A stretch of 48,837 bases of DNA from Promethearchaeota archaeon (GTDB taxonomy: Archaea > Asgardarchaeota > Lokiarchaeia > Sigyniarchaeales > Sigyniarchaeaceae), in contig JAFGBX010000057.1 of NCBI GenBank assembly GCA_016932935.1, positions 1 to 48,837 of the forward strand, written 5' to 3'. This document shows, piece after piece, positions 9,620-17,361 of the stretch. The first letter of the stretch is position 1. Each line of letters begins with the position of its first letter. The notes beneath the pieces are model-generated. The model was not told where the DNA came from. It searched no databases and saw only the letters and a program-made list of their open reading frames with translations. The position numbers were made by a program, and so were the translations under genes.

Positions 9620-10240
9620 CTACTTCTTCGGCCGCGCGGGGGCGCCCGGCTTGCGCGCGAGCATCGCGCCCACGAGGCGCGCGGGCTTGAAGGCCTCAGG
9701 ATCGCCTTCCGGTTGGCCGTTCCACGACCGCGCGAAGGCACGCGCCTCGCCGATCTCGGCGAGGGCCAGCCGCCCGGTCTCCTTGACCTTGGCCGGGTTC
9801 ACGAACCCGCCTTGGCCGATTCCAGGGCAGGAGGTCGCCGCGAACCGCGCCACCGAGATTTCGGGGCCTTCCCCCGCGGGCTTGAACGAGAATGGGAAGG
9901 TCTGGCAGATGCGGGGGCGGGCCGGGTACGCCGAACACGTGTCGCCCGCGAGGAACGTGCACTCGCCCGTGGAGCGCTTGAGCAGCCCCAGGTACGCCGG
10001 GCCCCTGTGCGTCTTGAGCGCCGGGAACACCATGCGCTCCTGGACGTCTTCCTGGCTCTGGCCCTCCCCTGGCTCGACCTGGTAGAAGCCCAGCACCTTG
10101 AGCATCCCCGCCACGTCGGCCTTCAAGTGCCTGGCGAGCACCCGCACGTCCCTCGGCGTGACGTTCACGATGAGGCCTGGGTACTTGCAGCAAGCCCCAC
10201 ATTTCGTGCAATGGAAGCGGAAATTTGCCAAGGACGACAT
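9620..10240 (-). CDS. YkgJ-like cysteine-cluster protein
   Basis: A soluble 206-residue protein with an N-terminal CTKCGACCKYPG cluster, a central CTFLAGDTCSAYPARPRICQTFPF cluster and a further cysteine in TSCPGIG. This cysteine arrangement defines the YkgJ family (former UPF0153), thought to bind zinc or an iron-sulfur cluster; the biochemical role is poorly known, and related FliB proteins methylate lysines of flagellin. The C-terminal third is Ala/Arg/Pro-rich. Two copies of a 10-bp palindrome sit between its TATA-like region and its ATG, suggesting dedicated transcriptional control. Confidence 0.75.
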   Translation of the reverse strand: MSSLANFRFHCTKCGACCKYPGLIVNVTPRDVRVLARHLKADVAGMLKVLGFYQVEPGEGQSQEDVQERMVFPALKTHRGPAYLGLLKRSTGECTFLAGDTCSAYPARPRICQTFPFSFKPAGEGPEISVARFAATSCPGIGQGGFVNPAKVKETGRLALAEIGEARAFARSWNGQPEGDPEAFKPARLVGAMLARKPGAPARPKK

Positions 10241-10242
10241 TG

Positions 10243-10281
10243 GATGATCATCTATTGAGAGGACGCCACGAGATGATCATC
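10243..10281 (-). promoter_or_regulatory. Duplicated palindromic operator candidate (2 x GATGATCATC)
   Basis: Two perfect copies of the palindrome GATGATCATC stand at 10243-10252 and 10272-10281, 29 bp apart, the first only 2 bp upstream of the ATG of the cysteine-cluster gene. On the minus strand a TATA-like TTTATTGA lies just upstream at about 10288-10295, so the sites would cover the transcript start, the usual place for an archaeal repressor. The regulator is not identified. Confidence 0.5.
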
Positions 10282-10346
10282 CTTCGAGATTCAATAAAGT
10301 TTTTTGAAGGCGCGCCGATCTATAGGTACAGAAGCACTCTACTCGT

Positions 10347-10454
10347 AGCGGGGTAGGGTAGCCTGGACACCGAATCCTCCGAGGATCTCTGGCCACAAAT
10401 CCCGCAGGGCTCATAACCCTGAGATCAGTTGTTCAAATCAACTCCCCGCTACCA
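10347..10454 (+). tRNA. Initiator tRNA-Met (CAT) with a non-canonical D-arm intron
   Basis: The ends AGCGGGG and CCCCGCT pair as acceptor stem, followed by A73 and an encoded CCA. The anticodon arm is CAGGG-CTCATAA-CCCTG (three G-C pairs next to the loop) and the T arm AGTTG-TTCAAAT-CAACT. The A1-U72 pair plus the GGG/CCC anticodon stem identify the archaeal initiator. The gene is 108 nt, whereas an archaeal initiator with CCA is about 78, and the excess of about 30 nt lies in the D-loop between about 10366 and 10397, containing the hairpin ATCCT-CCG-AGGAT. I read it as an intron removed by the splicing endonuclease; exact splice sites are not determined. A TATA-like tctatagg lies about 25 nt upstream. 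Confidence 0.85.
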
Positions 10455-10526
10455 TTTCCTTTTTCGCACCTTTTTCCTGCCTCTTCAGCGGGTTGGAGTA
10501 CTTTTCGCTCTAGCAGAAACAACATA

Positions 10527-10705
10527 TTGCGCTCACATTCGACAATTTACGAATCACTCCAAGTGTGGGGAAATAAAGGTGGAAAGCAAATCAACAAGGT
10601 GTTATTCGATGGTGGTGCATCCCACTCGGTCATCCGCGAGGACGTGGGCAAAGATATCTGCGACATCGTGCCGTTTAAGGATAAGGATGGAGAAAAGGCG
10701 CGGAA
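10527..10705 (+). pseudogene. Retropepsin-like aspartic protease fragment
   Basis: The plus frame opening at TTG 10527 encodes NKVLFDGGASHSVIREDVG, which resembles the active-site region of retroviral-type aspartic proteases (hydrophobic-D-T/S-GA-S-x-S-x-I), here with DGGA. A full domain is about 110-120 residues, but the similarity stops after about 55 codons and the rest of the frame is the antisense of the next gene. Codons such as GGT, AAT, AAA and GAT are far more frequent than in neighbouring genes. This looks like the 5' end of a gene that was lost or acquired and decayed, directly behind a tRNA gene. Confidence 0.4.
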
Positions 10706-10707
10706 CA

Positions 10708-11130
10708 TCAGCCGAACTGCATGGCCTTCCCGCACTCGGAGCACGACTCACCGCGCTCGGACTTCGTGATGGCGCACCGGATGCAGTAGAACGTGGCGCA
10801 GCCTGGGCAGACGTAGGTGGTCGCCTTGACGGGCTCCTTGCACGAGGCGCACGGCAGCTCCCACGTTCGCTCGCAGCCCGGGCACTCGAAGCGGGGCGGT
10901 TTCGCCCCCGCGATGCGGGCCTCGCTTCCTTCGGGCCAGATGGGTTCGCCGCACTTGTAGCACGGCTCCTTGCGCTCGGACTTCATGATGGCGCACCGGA
11001 TGCAGTAGATCGCAGCGCATTCCGGGCAAACGAACGCGGCCGCCTTGATCGCCCCCTTGCAGTGGGCGCACGACAGCTGCCACTTGGCCTTGCAGCTGGG
11101 GCACCCGACGACGAGCGGTTCCTGTTCCAT
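10708..11130 (-). CDS. Protein of two tandem zinc modules
   Basis: A 140-residue cysteine-rich protein made of an internal duplication. Each half has the order CPxCxxxWxLxCAxCK-(4)-A-(3)-VCPxCAxxYCIRCAIxKSERxExCxxCG. The repeats are about 65 residues and nearly identical in the YCIRCAI-KSER core. The spacing suggests cross-braced or ribbon-type zinc sites, four CxxC knuckles per half. I start at ATG 11130 (MEQEPLVVGCPSC), not the track's 11184, because the conserved part begins there. It could mediate protein-protein or nucleic acid contacts; no catalytic residues are visible. It is not a canonical RING because the Cys/His order does not fit. Confidence 0.7.
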   Translation of the reverse strand: MEQEPLVVGCPSCKAKWQLSCAHCKGAIKAAAFVCPECAAIYCIRCAIMKSERKEPCYKCGEPIWPEGSEARIAGAKPPRFECPGCERTWELPCASCKEPVKATTYVCPGCATFYCIRCAITKSERGESCSECGKAMQFG

Positions 11131-11232
11131 GATCCAACCATGGTGGCCATCATCTATGAACGGATCTACACCGAACGCGGTCATCGAGTGGCGGTTCCAC
11201 CTGGTATTTATGCGCGTCCTTCGTTCCTATCG

Positions 11233-12042
11233 ATGTGGATCCATCGGTGCGTGGTGCATGCTGATATGGGCACGAAGGACGACGACGCGTTCCGCGCGCT
11301 CTGCGACGAGGCCGAACGGAACCCGTCGATCATCGGGATGTTCCTCGGTGGCTCGCGCGGGAAGGGCCGGCCCACCCCGCATTCCGACTACGATGTGTAC
11401 GTCGTCGTGAAGGACGGGCTGGCAGCGGAGGTAGAGGCATCCTTGAGGGGCGAGTCGTCGCCCTTCCACGAGTTCAGCAAGGGGAACGACGTCATCGTGC
11501 TGGACGCCGCCGGCTTGAAGATTTACCCGCCGTGGGGCCACGGGGATGACATGGCGTACGATTACTTGCGGCTGAAGGCTTTAATCGACAAGTCGGGTAT
11601 TGTTCAAGGAATCCTCGATGAGAAGGCGAAAATGCACTTGAACGCCGATATTTTAAACGCGAAGATCGACGCGTACGTCAACTTCTTCTACAGGTCGCTG
11701 AAATGCGTCCGTGACGGCTACCTGCTCGGGGCGAGGCTCGAGGCGAACATCTCGATGGGCATCCTCATCGACCTGCTCTTCGCGTTCCACGACAGACCTT
11801 CTCCCTATGGCAAATACCTGGAATGGGAACTCGAAGCCTTCCCGCTGGAGAAGCTCCCCATCCAGATCAGCGACCTGTTGATCAACGTGAAGAAAGTCTG
11901 GGACAGCGCGGACGTCGATGCCCAGCGGTACTTGTTCGGCGTCGTGGAGCGGATGTCCCGCGACGCGGGCCTCCACGCCCAGATCGATAGCTGGGGCGAG
12001 GAGCCGCTGCGGTTCATGCGTGACTTCGAGTTCGGCTTATAG
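11233..12042 (+). CDS. Nucleotidyltransferase-fold protein
   Basis: The N-terminal domain has the polymerase-beta-type nucleotidyltransferase signature GGSRGKGRPTPHSDYDVYVVV (G-S-x-x-x-G...S-D-x-D), with a third acidic position likely in NDVIVLDAAG. The C-terminal two thirds are helical, as in aminoglycoside or kanamycin nucleotidyltransferase-like proteins. The substrate is unknown. The track's frame begins at 10429 inside the tRNA, which cannot be coding. I place the start at ATG 11233, about 26 nt after a TATA-like tggtattta; ATG 11266 (MGTKDDD) is equally plausible. A T6 run follows the stop. Confidence 0.7.
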   Translation: MWIHRCVVHADMGTKDDDAFRALCDEAERNPSIIGMFLGGSRGKGRPTPHSDYDVYVVVKDGLAAEVEASLRGESSPFHEFSKGNDVIVLDAAGLKIYPPWGHGDDMAYDYLRLKALIDKSGIVQGILDEKAKMHLNADILNAKIDAYVNFFYRSLKCVRDGYLLGARLEANISMGILIDLLFAFHDRPSPYGKYLEWELEAFPLEKLPIQISDLLINVKKVWDSADVDAQRYLFGVVERMSRDAGLHAQIDSWGEEPLRFMRDFEFGL

Positions 12043-12061
12043 CTGCCAGCTGCCTTTTTTA
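12042..12061 (+). terminator. Poly-T terminator after the nucleotidyltransferase gene
   Basis: The stop codon is followed by gctgccagctgcc and a run of six T (12055-12060). T-runs end transcription in archaea. The next gene begins 26 bp later. Confidence 0.5.
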
Positions 12062-12086
12062 GGGCACGCGCCCCTGGTTGTCCCAT

Positions 12087-12635
12087 ATGCCCGTGCTGCG
12101 TGATGGAACGCCCTACGAGATTCGCCAGGTGCAGGTCTCGGACTACGAGGGCGGCCGATACGAGCGCATCCACGAATGGCTCGGCGAGGTGGACGAGTTC
12201 CTCTTCATCGAGTTCGACCCGGGCGATCTCGAGAGGAACCGCAAGTCCTGGATCGAACAGGTGAGGGACCAGGGAGACACGAGCCACATCATCATCGCGG
12301 CGTTCTTGAACGGGGAGATCATCGGCCAGGCAAACTTGGGACTCAGCAGGGAGGGCCATCACAGGGCCAGGAACACGGGGGGATGGGGAGTGAGCGTCAA
12401 GAAGGCCTACCACAACCAGGGCGTCGGCTACCAGTTGCTGCTCGAGATCGAGCGCGTCGCGAGGCGCCTTGGCCTGCACAAGCTCGAGGCGAGCGTGGTG
12501 GAACGCAACGAGCCGGCAAAGGCGCTCTACTTGCGAAAGCTGGGGTACCAGGTCGAAGGCCGGCTCCGGGAACACTTCATCCTCGACGGCGGCGAGTATG
12601 CCGACGAGCTCAACATCGGGAAGATCCTCGACTAG
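12087..12635 (+). CDS. GNAT-family N-acetyltransferase (RimJ/RimL-like)
   Basis: A 182-residue acetyl-CoA-dependent acetyltransferase. The core strand-loop-helix is present: GGWGVSVKKAYHNQGVGYQLL, where NQGVGYQ is the R/Q-x-x-G-x-G/A acetyl-CoA loop, then LHKLEASVVERNEPAKALYLRKLGY, the typical C-terminal segment of RimJ/RimL-type enzymes. The acceptor could be a protein N-terminus, an amino acid or a polyamine. I use ATG 12087; the track begins three codons earlier with TTG. It is followed within 18 bp by the sulfatase, so the two may be co-transcribed. Confidence 0.85.
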   Translation: MPVLRDGTPYEIRQVQVSDYEGGRYERIHEWLGEVDEFLFIEFDPGDLERNRKSWIEQVRDQGDTSHIIIAAFLNGEIIGQANLGLSREGHHRARNTGGWGVSVKKAYHNQGVGYQLLLEIERVARRLGLHKLEASVVERNEPAKALYLRKLGYQVEGRLREHFILDGGEYADELNIGKILD

Positions 12636-12653
12636 CGACCTACTTGATCGACC

Positions 12654-13997
12654 ATGGAACGGCGCTTGAACGTCATCATCCTCCACGCGGACCAGCTCCG
12701 GGCGCAAGCACTCGGCTATGCCGGCGACCCGAACGCGAGGACGCCGCGCCTGGACGCACTCGCCCGCGAGAGCGCGAATCTCTCGAACGCCGTCTCTTGC
12801 TGCCCGCTCTGCAGCCCGGCGCGGGCGAGCTTGCTCACGGGGCAGTACCCGCTCTCCCACCGCGTGATCGTCAACGACGTCCACCTCGGCACCGGCGCCC
12901 CGTCGATCGCCCGCGCCTTCAAGGACGCGGGATACGACACGGGATACATCGGCAAGTGGCACCTCGACGGGACCGGGGGCCGTTCCGCCTTCATCCCGAG
13001 GGAGCGGCGGCAAGACTTCGATTATTGGTCGGTTCTGGAATGCACCCATGATTATTTTAAGTCCAAGTACTGGGGCAACGATGACGAGCTGCACGAGTGG
13101 AAGGGATACGACGCGATCGCGCAGTCGAGGGCCGCGCAAGGATACATCAAGGCGAGGACGAGCGATCCGAACCCGTTTTTCCTCGTCGTGTCGTGGGGCC
13201 CCCCGCACGATCCTTACAAGGCGGTTCCCTGGCGCTACAAGCGGGGGTTCCCGCCCCGCCGCATCGAGCTCAGGCCCAACGTGCCGGCTGACGCCCGGAG
13301 CCGGGCCCGCAACGACTCGTCGGGATATTATGCACACGTCTCGGCGCTGGACGACTGCTGTGGCATGGTCCTCGACGCGGTCAAGGTTGCTGGCATCGAG
13401 GACCGCACCATCGTCGTGTTCACGGCGGATCACGGCGACATGCTCGGTTCCCACGGGTTCCGCGGGAAGCAGGCCCCCTGGGACGAGTCGATCCGGATCC
13501 CGCTCCTGGTCAAGGACCCACGGATTCCGGGCTGTAAGGGAAGGACGATCGAGCAGCCGGTTAACGTCCCGGACATCATGCCCACGCTGCTTTCTATGTG
13601 CGGTGTTGCCATCCCGGGCTCGGTCGAGGGCCGCGACTTCTCGGGAGTGGTACGGGGAGACGACGATGCTCAAGATGAGGCGGCGCTATTCGCTTCCTAC
13701 AGCCCGATATGCAACTGGCACGAGACCGGGAGGGAATACCGGGGCATCCGCACCATGCGATACACCTACGTCCGTTCCCTCCAGGGACCATGGCTCCTCT
13801 ACGATAACAGCACCGACCCGTTCCAACTGGACAACCTGATCGGGAGGACTCGGTTCGTGGACGTCCAGGTCGAGCTGGATGCGCGCCTCGACGCCGCGTT
13901 GAGGAGGACGGGGGACGACTTCCGCCCTCGAACCGAGTACCTGGAACGATTCGGGTATCGCGTGGGGCCGGACGGGGCCGTGCCCTACAAGAATTGA
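12654..13997 (+). CDS. Sulfatase (alkaline-phosphatase superfamily)
   Basis: A 447-residue enzyme predicted to cleave sulfate esters. The active-site signature CSPARASLLTGQYP fits C-x-P-x-R-x(4)-T-G, in which the cysteine is converted to formylglycine. Metal ligands are visible at HADQ near the N-terminus and in FTADHGDMLGSHG near residue 265; GYDTGYIGKWHLDG and WGPPHDPY are also typical. There is no signal peptide, so it should act inside the cell. No formylglycine-generating enzyme or anaerobic sulfatase maturase is seen in the window. Likely co-transcribed with the acetyltransferase upstream. Confidence 0.9.
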   Translation: MERRLNVIILHADQLRAQALGYAGDPNARTPRLDALARESANLSNAVSCCPLCSPARASLLTGQYPLSHRVIVNDVHLGTGAPSIARAFKDAGYDTGYIGKWHLDGTGGRSAFIPRERRQDFDYWSVLECTHDYFKSKYWGNDDELHEWKGYDAIAQSRAAQGYIKARTSDPNPFFLVVSWGPPHDPYKAVPWRYKRGFPPRRIELRPNVPADARSRARNDSSGYYAHVSALDDCCGMVLDAVKVAGIEDRTIVVFTADHGDMLGSHGFRGKQAPWDESIRIPLLVKDPRIPGCKGRTIEQPVNVPDIMPTLLSMCGVAIPGSVEGRDFSGVVRGDDDAQDEAALFASYSPICNWHETGREYRGIRTMRYTYVRSLQGPWLLYDNSTDPFQLDNLIGRTRFVDVQVELDARLDAALRRTGDDFRPRTEYLERFGYRVGPDGAVPYKN

Positions 13998-14046
13998 TCG
14001 CCAGGGTGGCGGCCCGTCCCATCTGGCTGATGAGGAAGAGTAACGC

Positions 14047-14874
14047 CTACTTGAAGATGCGCTCGTACAGCGCCTCGACGACGCCGTCCCTTTGCTTCAA
14101 CACGAGCTCTGGATCCTCGGACACGAGTATCACGCTCACGATGACCTTGTGGAGGTAGGCCGTGGTCACGAACCGGATCGGCTGGCTGAAGACACCCTTG
14201 AACTGCTCCTCCACGTCGGAGAAGGCTTTCTTCGTGCGTTCCGGGTCGGCCTTGGGCAACTCGATGCTGAACGCGTACCGCGTGATCTCCCGCTGGACGA
14301 GCTCGTCCTTGAAGTTTCGCGGCCCCCTCATGATCCCCTCGTGCTCGTGGACGGGCAAGGAGAAGTTCGCGATCTTGGAATTGATGATGGCCTGGTTGGA
14401 GATGAAATAGTGGCCGCCGGATCGGAGCCTCAGTTTCGTGTGGTTGAGGCTTATCTCGTCGACGATGCCCTCATATTCGTTGATCCGAACGAGGTCTCCG
14501 ACGTTGAACGGGCGCGTGAGGATGATGTAAATGCCAGCGACGAAGTTCTGGACGACCGTGGTGGCGGAGAGCGCGAACACGGTTCCGATCGCCGTGCTGA
14601 TGATGAGGGCGACCTCGACCGGGATGCCACCGGGGATCAAGTTCCAAGACATGGAGATGAAGGTGCTGAACACCACCAGCACGACGATCAACCGCACGAC
14701 AAACCGGACGCCGTTGACGACGTTGGGGGACAGCTTGAACCGGCTGACGAACCGCTTGAGGAAGAACACGACGACCTTGTAGGCGACGAACACGACGAGC
14801 AAAACTCCTACGAAGACCGACCACCACAAGAGGTACGAGAAGAACGCCTCGGGGCCCGCTTGGTTCACCGCCAT
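14047..14874 (-). CDS. MscS-family mechanosensitive channel (second of a pair)
   Basis: A 275-residue channel protein: three to four membrane helices (about residues 12-125), then the pore-lining and beta-domain signature FALSATTVVQNFVAGIYIILTRPFNVGDLVRI and VDEISLNHTKLRLRSGGHYFISN, matching the MscS core. It releases solutes on osmotic downshift. The true start is ATG 14874; the longer track frame (15048) runs antisense-free through the upstream gene in another frame and is not real. The ATG shares its A with the TGA of the upstream paralogue, implying translational coupling. Confidence 0.9.
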   Translation of the reverse strand: MAVNQAGPEAFFSYLLWWSVFVGVLLVVFVAYKVVVFFLKRFVSRFKLSPNVVNGVRFVVRLIVVLVVFSTFISMSWNLIPGGIPVEVALIISTAIGTVFALSATTVVQNFVAGIYIILTRPFNVGDLVRINEYEGIVDEISLNHTKLRLRSGGHYFISNQAIINSKIANFSLPVHEHEGIMRGPRNFKDELVQREITRYAFSIELPKADPERTKKAFSDVEEQFKGVFSQPIRFVTTAYLHKVIVSVILVSEDPELVLKQRDGVVEALYERIFK

Positions 14875-15725
14875 CACGCCGACCCGCCTCCTGGCTTGTT
14901 GATCGCGAGCCAGATGTCGTCCAGGAACTTGTCCATGTTCTCTTGGATTGCCTTCATGGTGTCCGCCGTGACGATCACTCGTACTCGCACCCGCCACCCG
15001 ATCGCCGCGACGAAAAACCGCGGGACGTAGCCGAAGATTGCCGTCCACTTCTTCCCCACCGACTCGAGTAGCCCTTCCATCTTCGCCGCGGGGATCGACA
15101 GCTCCTCCTCGATGAAGAACCGGTAGCGGACGACGTTGTCCTCTTGGAGGATGTTCATGTTGCGGGGCTTGCCCCCCGCCTTGTATTCCCTGGGAACCTT
15201 GTACACCTGCATGTTCTCGTTCATGGCCACCTTGTTGGGGATCATGGTCGTGACGCCGGTCGTCGCGTCGCGTATCTTTGAGTAGTTCAGCCCGATCTCG
15301 ATCACGAACCCTTCCAACGAGCCCATCTGGATGTAGTCGCCGACCTGGTACGGGCGCGAGGCGATGAGGTACATGCCAGCAACGAAGTTGCCGATGGCGA
15401 TTGCGCTGGAAAAACCGATGGTCGTGGAGAAGATGGTGATGAAGTTCAGCGACGTGCTGGGGTTGATGAGGCCGAAGTAGTTAAGGAACACGAACAAGAT
15501 GATGAACGCCGAGATGATGCGGATCGTGTACATGATCCCGTTGATCGCGTCCTTCGGCGCGTTCTTCCTCTTGCCCAGCTTTCGTTTCACGATGCGCCCG
15601 AGTATGGATTGAACCAGCCAGATGATCAGGATGATCCCGACGCCAATAACCGCGTTTATGAGGAACGCGACGATCTCGAATTGAAAAAGCACGATCCATC
15701 GACCTTGAAAACGGGAACCACCCAT
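14874..15725 (-). CDS. MscS-family mechanosensitive channel (first of a pair)
   Basis: A paralogue of the gene behind it: membrane helices at about residues 12-35, 58-80 and 88-115, then SSAIAIGNFVAGMYLIASRPYQVGDYIQM and VIEIGLNYSKIRDATTGVTTMIPN, the MscS pore and beta domain. The two proteins are clearly divergent, so they may form channels of different gating or a hetero-oligomer. I choose ATG 15725, because the TTG used by the track (15767) lies inside the probable TATA region (ttattatt on the minus strand, about 15766-15773), whose transcript start would fall near 15742. Confidence 0.88.
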   Translation of the reverse strand: MGGSRFQGRWIVLFQFEIVAFLINAVIGVGIILIIWLVQSILGRIVKRKLGKRKNAPKDAINGIMYTIRIISAFIILFVFLNYFGLINPSTSLNFITIFSTTIGFSSAIAIGNFVAGMYLIASRPYQVGDYIQMGSLEGFVIEIGLNYSKIRDATTGVTTMIPNKVAMNENMQVYKVPREYKAGGKPRNMNILQEDNVVRYRFFIEEELSIPAAKMEGLLESVGKKWTAIFGYVPRFFVAAIGWRVRVRVIVTADTMKAIQENMDKFLDDIWLAINKPGGGSA

Positions 15726-15951
15726 CCAAATGGAAGCGGAACCCAGAATATCTTCTCGGCCAATCAATAATAAACCTTTCCCTTGTAGGCCAGCGATGGT
15801 TTGCAGTGGAACGCGCCGTGGGAGAGGATGAGGTCGGATGGGGATGGAGGCGCCTCATAAAGGGGAGGGGATGGATGACTCGCCCTGGATCATCGCATCC
15901 GGTTCCGGATATCTCACCGGGGCTTAAGGCTCCATCCCCGTTGGTGGGTTA

Positions 15952-16836
15952 TCACTTCTTGATGTTGCAGGCCCAGCAAGAGGGGTTCTTGGTCTTCTCG
16001 ATGAACGTGAACGCGTTTTTCGTCCCGTCGTACCGGAGCTCCTTGCCGTAGACGGGGGGCCCGACGTTCTCGTTCCACGTGCCGTCCTTCTTGTACTGGT
16101 CGAGGCCCAGCAGGATCTTCACGATCTGCTGGGCTTGCAGCGCCCCGATGATCGAGGTCGTCGTGATGATGTTGGCCATCTTCATCTCCGTGAAGCCGTC
16201 CTCCTTGGCGATCTCCTGCCCCGTGCACGAGAACTTCTTGAACATGTTATCGAGATCCTGCGAGGACATGCTGCACTGGATGCACGGGCAGTCCTTCACT
16301 TGCGGAACCACGCAGAAGATGCTGCCGAACCACCCGTCGATGCCCGAGTCGACGAACGGGATGTCGTAGTAGTACGAGAACGAGTTGAGCTGGAGGCGGG
16401 CCTCCATGTTGTCGAGGCAAGACGCGGTCGCGTCGCACTCCTTGTAGACGTCCTCCTTCACGTCCTCGATCTTGCCGACGATGGGCACGATCTGCGTGCG
16501 TCCGAACTCCATAGCGTTCCTCGCGACGATCTCCGCCTTCAGCCGCTTCTGCTCGACGTCTGCCTCCTTGAAGAAGACGCACCGGTTCAAGTTGGACCGG
16601 TCGACCGTGTCATAGTCGACGAGGTAGATCTTTCCGAGGCCCATCAGCACTAGGTTCTTCACGAGCTCGTTGCCGGTCGCGCCGGCGCCCACGATGAGCA
16701 CCGTGCTGGCCCGAATCTTCTCCTGGTCCCACCCCTTGAGGCGCTTCTGGCGGTCGAACAGATCCTGGTTGATGCTCTCGACCCCGAGGATCCCGATGTC
16801 GTCCACGGCATCCCCGTTTTGCTTGGTTTCGCCCAT
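15952..16836 (-). CDS. E1-like ubiquitin-activating enzyme (ThiF/UBA fold)
   Basis: A 294-residue adenylating enzyme that would activate the C-terminus of a ubiquitin-like protein with ATP. The nucleotide loop is GAGATGNE (50-57), followed by LVDYDTVDRSNLNRCVFF (73-89), which resembles eukaryotic UBA2/UBA3 and archaeal ubiquitin E1. Zinc ligands are C185/C188 (CIQC) and C287/C290 (CWAC). The candidate catalytic cysteine is C204 in FSCTGQE, at the place where UBA5 and MoeB-type enzymes carry theirs. It ends the cluster longin-GTPase, JAMM protease, E1 (34 bp behind the protease gene). It could alternatively serve a sulfur carrier for tRNA thiolation, since an Ncs6 gene lies 4 kb away. No ubiquitin or E2 is in the window. 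Confidence 0.88.
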   Translation of the reverse strand: MGETKQNGDAVDDIGILGVESINQDLFDRQKRLKGWDQEKIRASTVLIVGAGATGNELVKNLVLMGLGKIYLVDYDTVDRSNLNRCVFFKEADVEQKRLKAEIVARNAMEFGRTQIVPIVGKIEDVKEDVYKECDATASCLDNMEARLQLNSFSYYYDIPFVDSGIDGWFGSIFCVVPQVKDCPCIQCSMSSQDLDNMFKKFSCTGQEIAKEDGFTEMKMANIITTTSIIGALQAQQIVKILLGLDQYKKDGTWNENVGPPVYGKELRYDGTKNAFTFIEKTKNPSCWACNIKK

Positions 16837-16870
16837 GGCACCGCCCCGCGCGGCTCGTGATGCTACCGGT

Positions 16871-17350
16871 TCATTTCTTCTCCCGCAAGACCGCGTAGCT
16901 CACGTAGTGGTAGTGCTTCTCGTCGTCAATCTTGAAGAAAGCCCTCTCGTTCCGGATGGGATCGACCACCAGGGCCACGTGGAACCCCTTGTTGAACATC
17001 TCCATAGTCTTGATGTCGACCGAGCTCAGGAACACGCCGAGGTTCGGGTGGCTGTGCCACCAGCCGACGATGATGGAACCCGGGTGTTCCTTTTCCTTCA
17101 TGACCGACATCTCGCCGACGGCGCCGTCGATCACCTGGGTGAAGATGGCGGATCCCTCTATCAGCGCGGAGAACAAGAAGCCGTTGATCAGGACGTACTC
17201 CTTCCCCTTGTGCTTGTAGGCGTTGCCGACGAGCATTCCGATGATCTCGTACTTGTTGTTCTTGCACCGCTGCTCGATCTCGTCGAGGATGCGTTTCTGG
17301 ATGTAGACGTCGTGCACGTAATCGTTTTTATCCTTGTCTTCATCTGCCAT
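16871..17350 (-). CDS. JAMM/MPN+ metalloprotease (Rpn11-like deubiquitinase)
   Basis: A 159-residue MPN domain with an intact catalytic JAMM motif: E35 (YEIIGMLVG), H99-x-H101 (WHSHPN), S109 and D112 in the exact spacing HxH-x7-S-xx-D. These residues bind the zinc and water that cleave isopeptide bonds between ubiquitin-like modifiers and targets, or process modifier precursors. The WWHSHPNLGVFLSSVD form is nearer to eukaryotic Rpn11/CSN5 than to bacterial JAB proteins. It lies 11 bp behind the longin-GTPase and 34 bp before the E1, so it belongs to the same transcription unit. Confidence 0.9.
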   Translation of the reverse strand: MADEDKDKNDYVHDVYIQKRILDEIEQRCKNNKYEIIGMLVGNAYKHKGKEYVLINGFLFSALIEGSAIFTQVIDGAVGEMSVMKEKEHPGSIIVGWWHSHPNLGVFLSSVDIKTMEMFNKGFHVALVVDPIRNERAFFKIDDEKHYHYVSYAVLREKK

Positions 17351-17361
17351 CCGGGATCACT

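Noticed and set aside
10708-11130. Canonical RING finger E3
   Set aside because: The cysteine order lacks the central C-x-H pattern; it is a duplicated CxxC protein of other type.
10429-11232. N-terminal extension of the nucleotidyltransferase frame
   Set aside because: It begins inside the initiator tRNA and runs antisense to the zinc-module gene, so it cannot be coding.
11805-13673. 622-codon minus-strand ORF
   Set aside because: Antisense of the acetyltransferase and sulfatase genes; sequence is low-complexity Arg/Asp/Val with no fold signature.
15726-15951. Possible small gene between the MscS pair and the E1 gene
   Set aside because: Only short frames with ordinary composition; the stretch holds the promoter of the channel genes and nothing else I can support.
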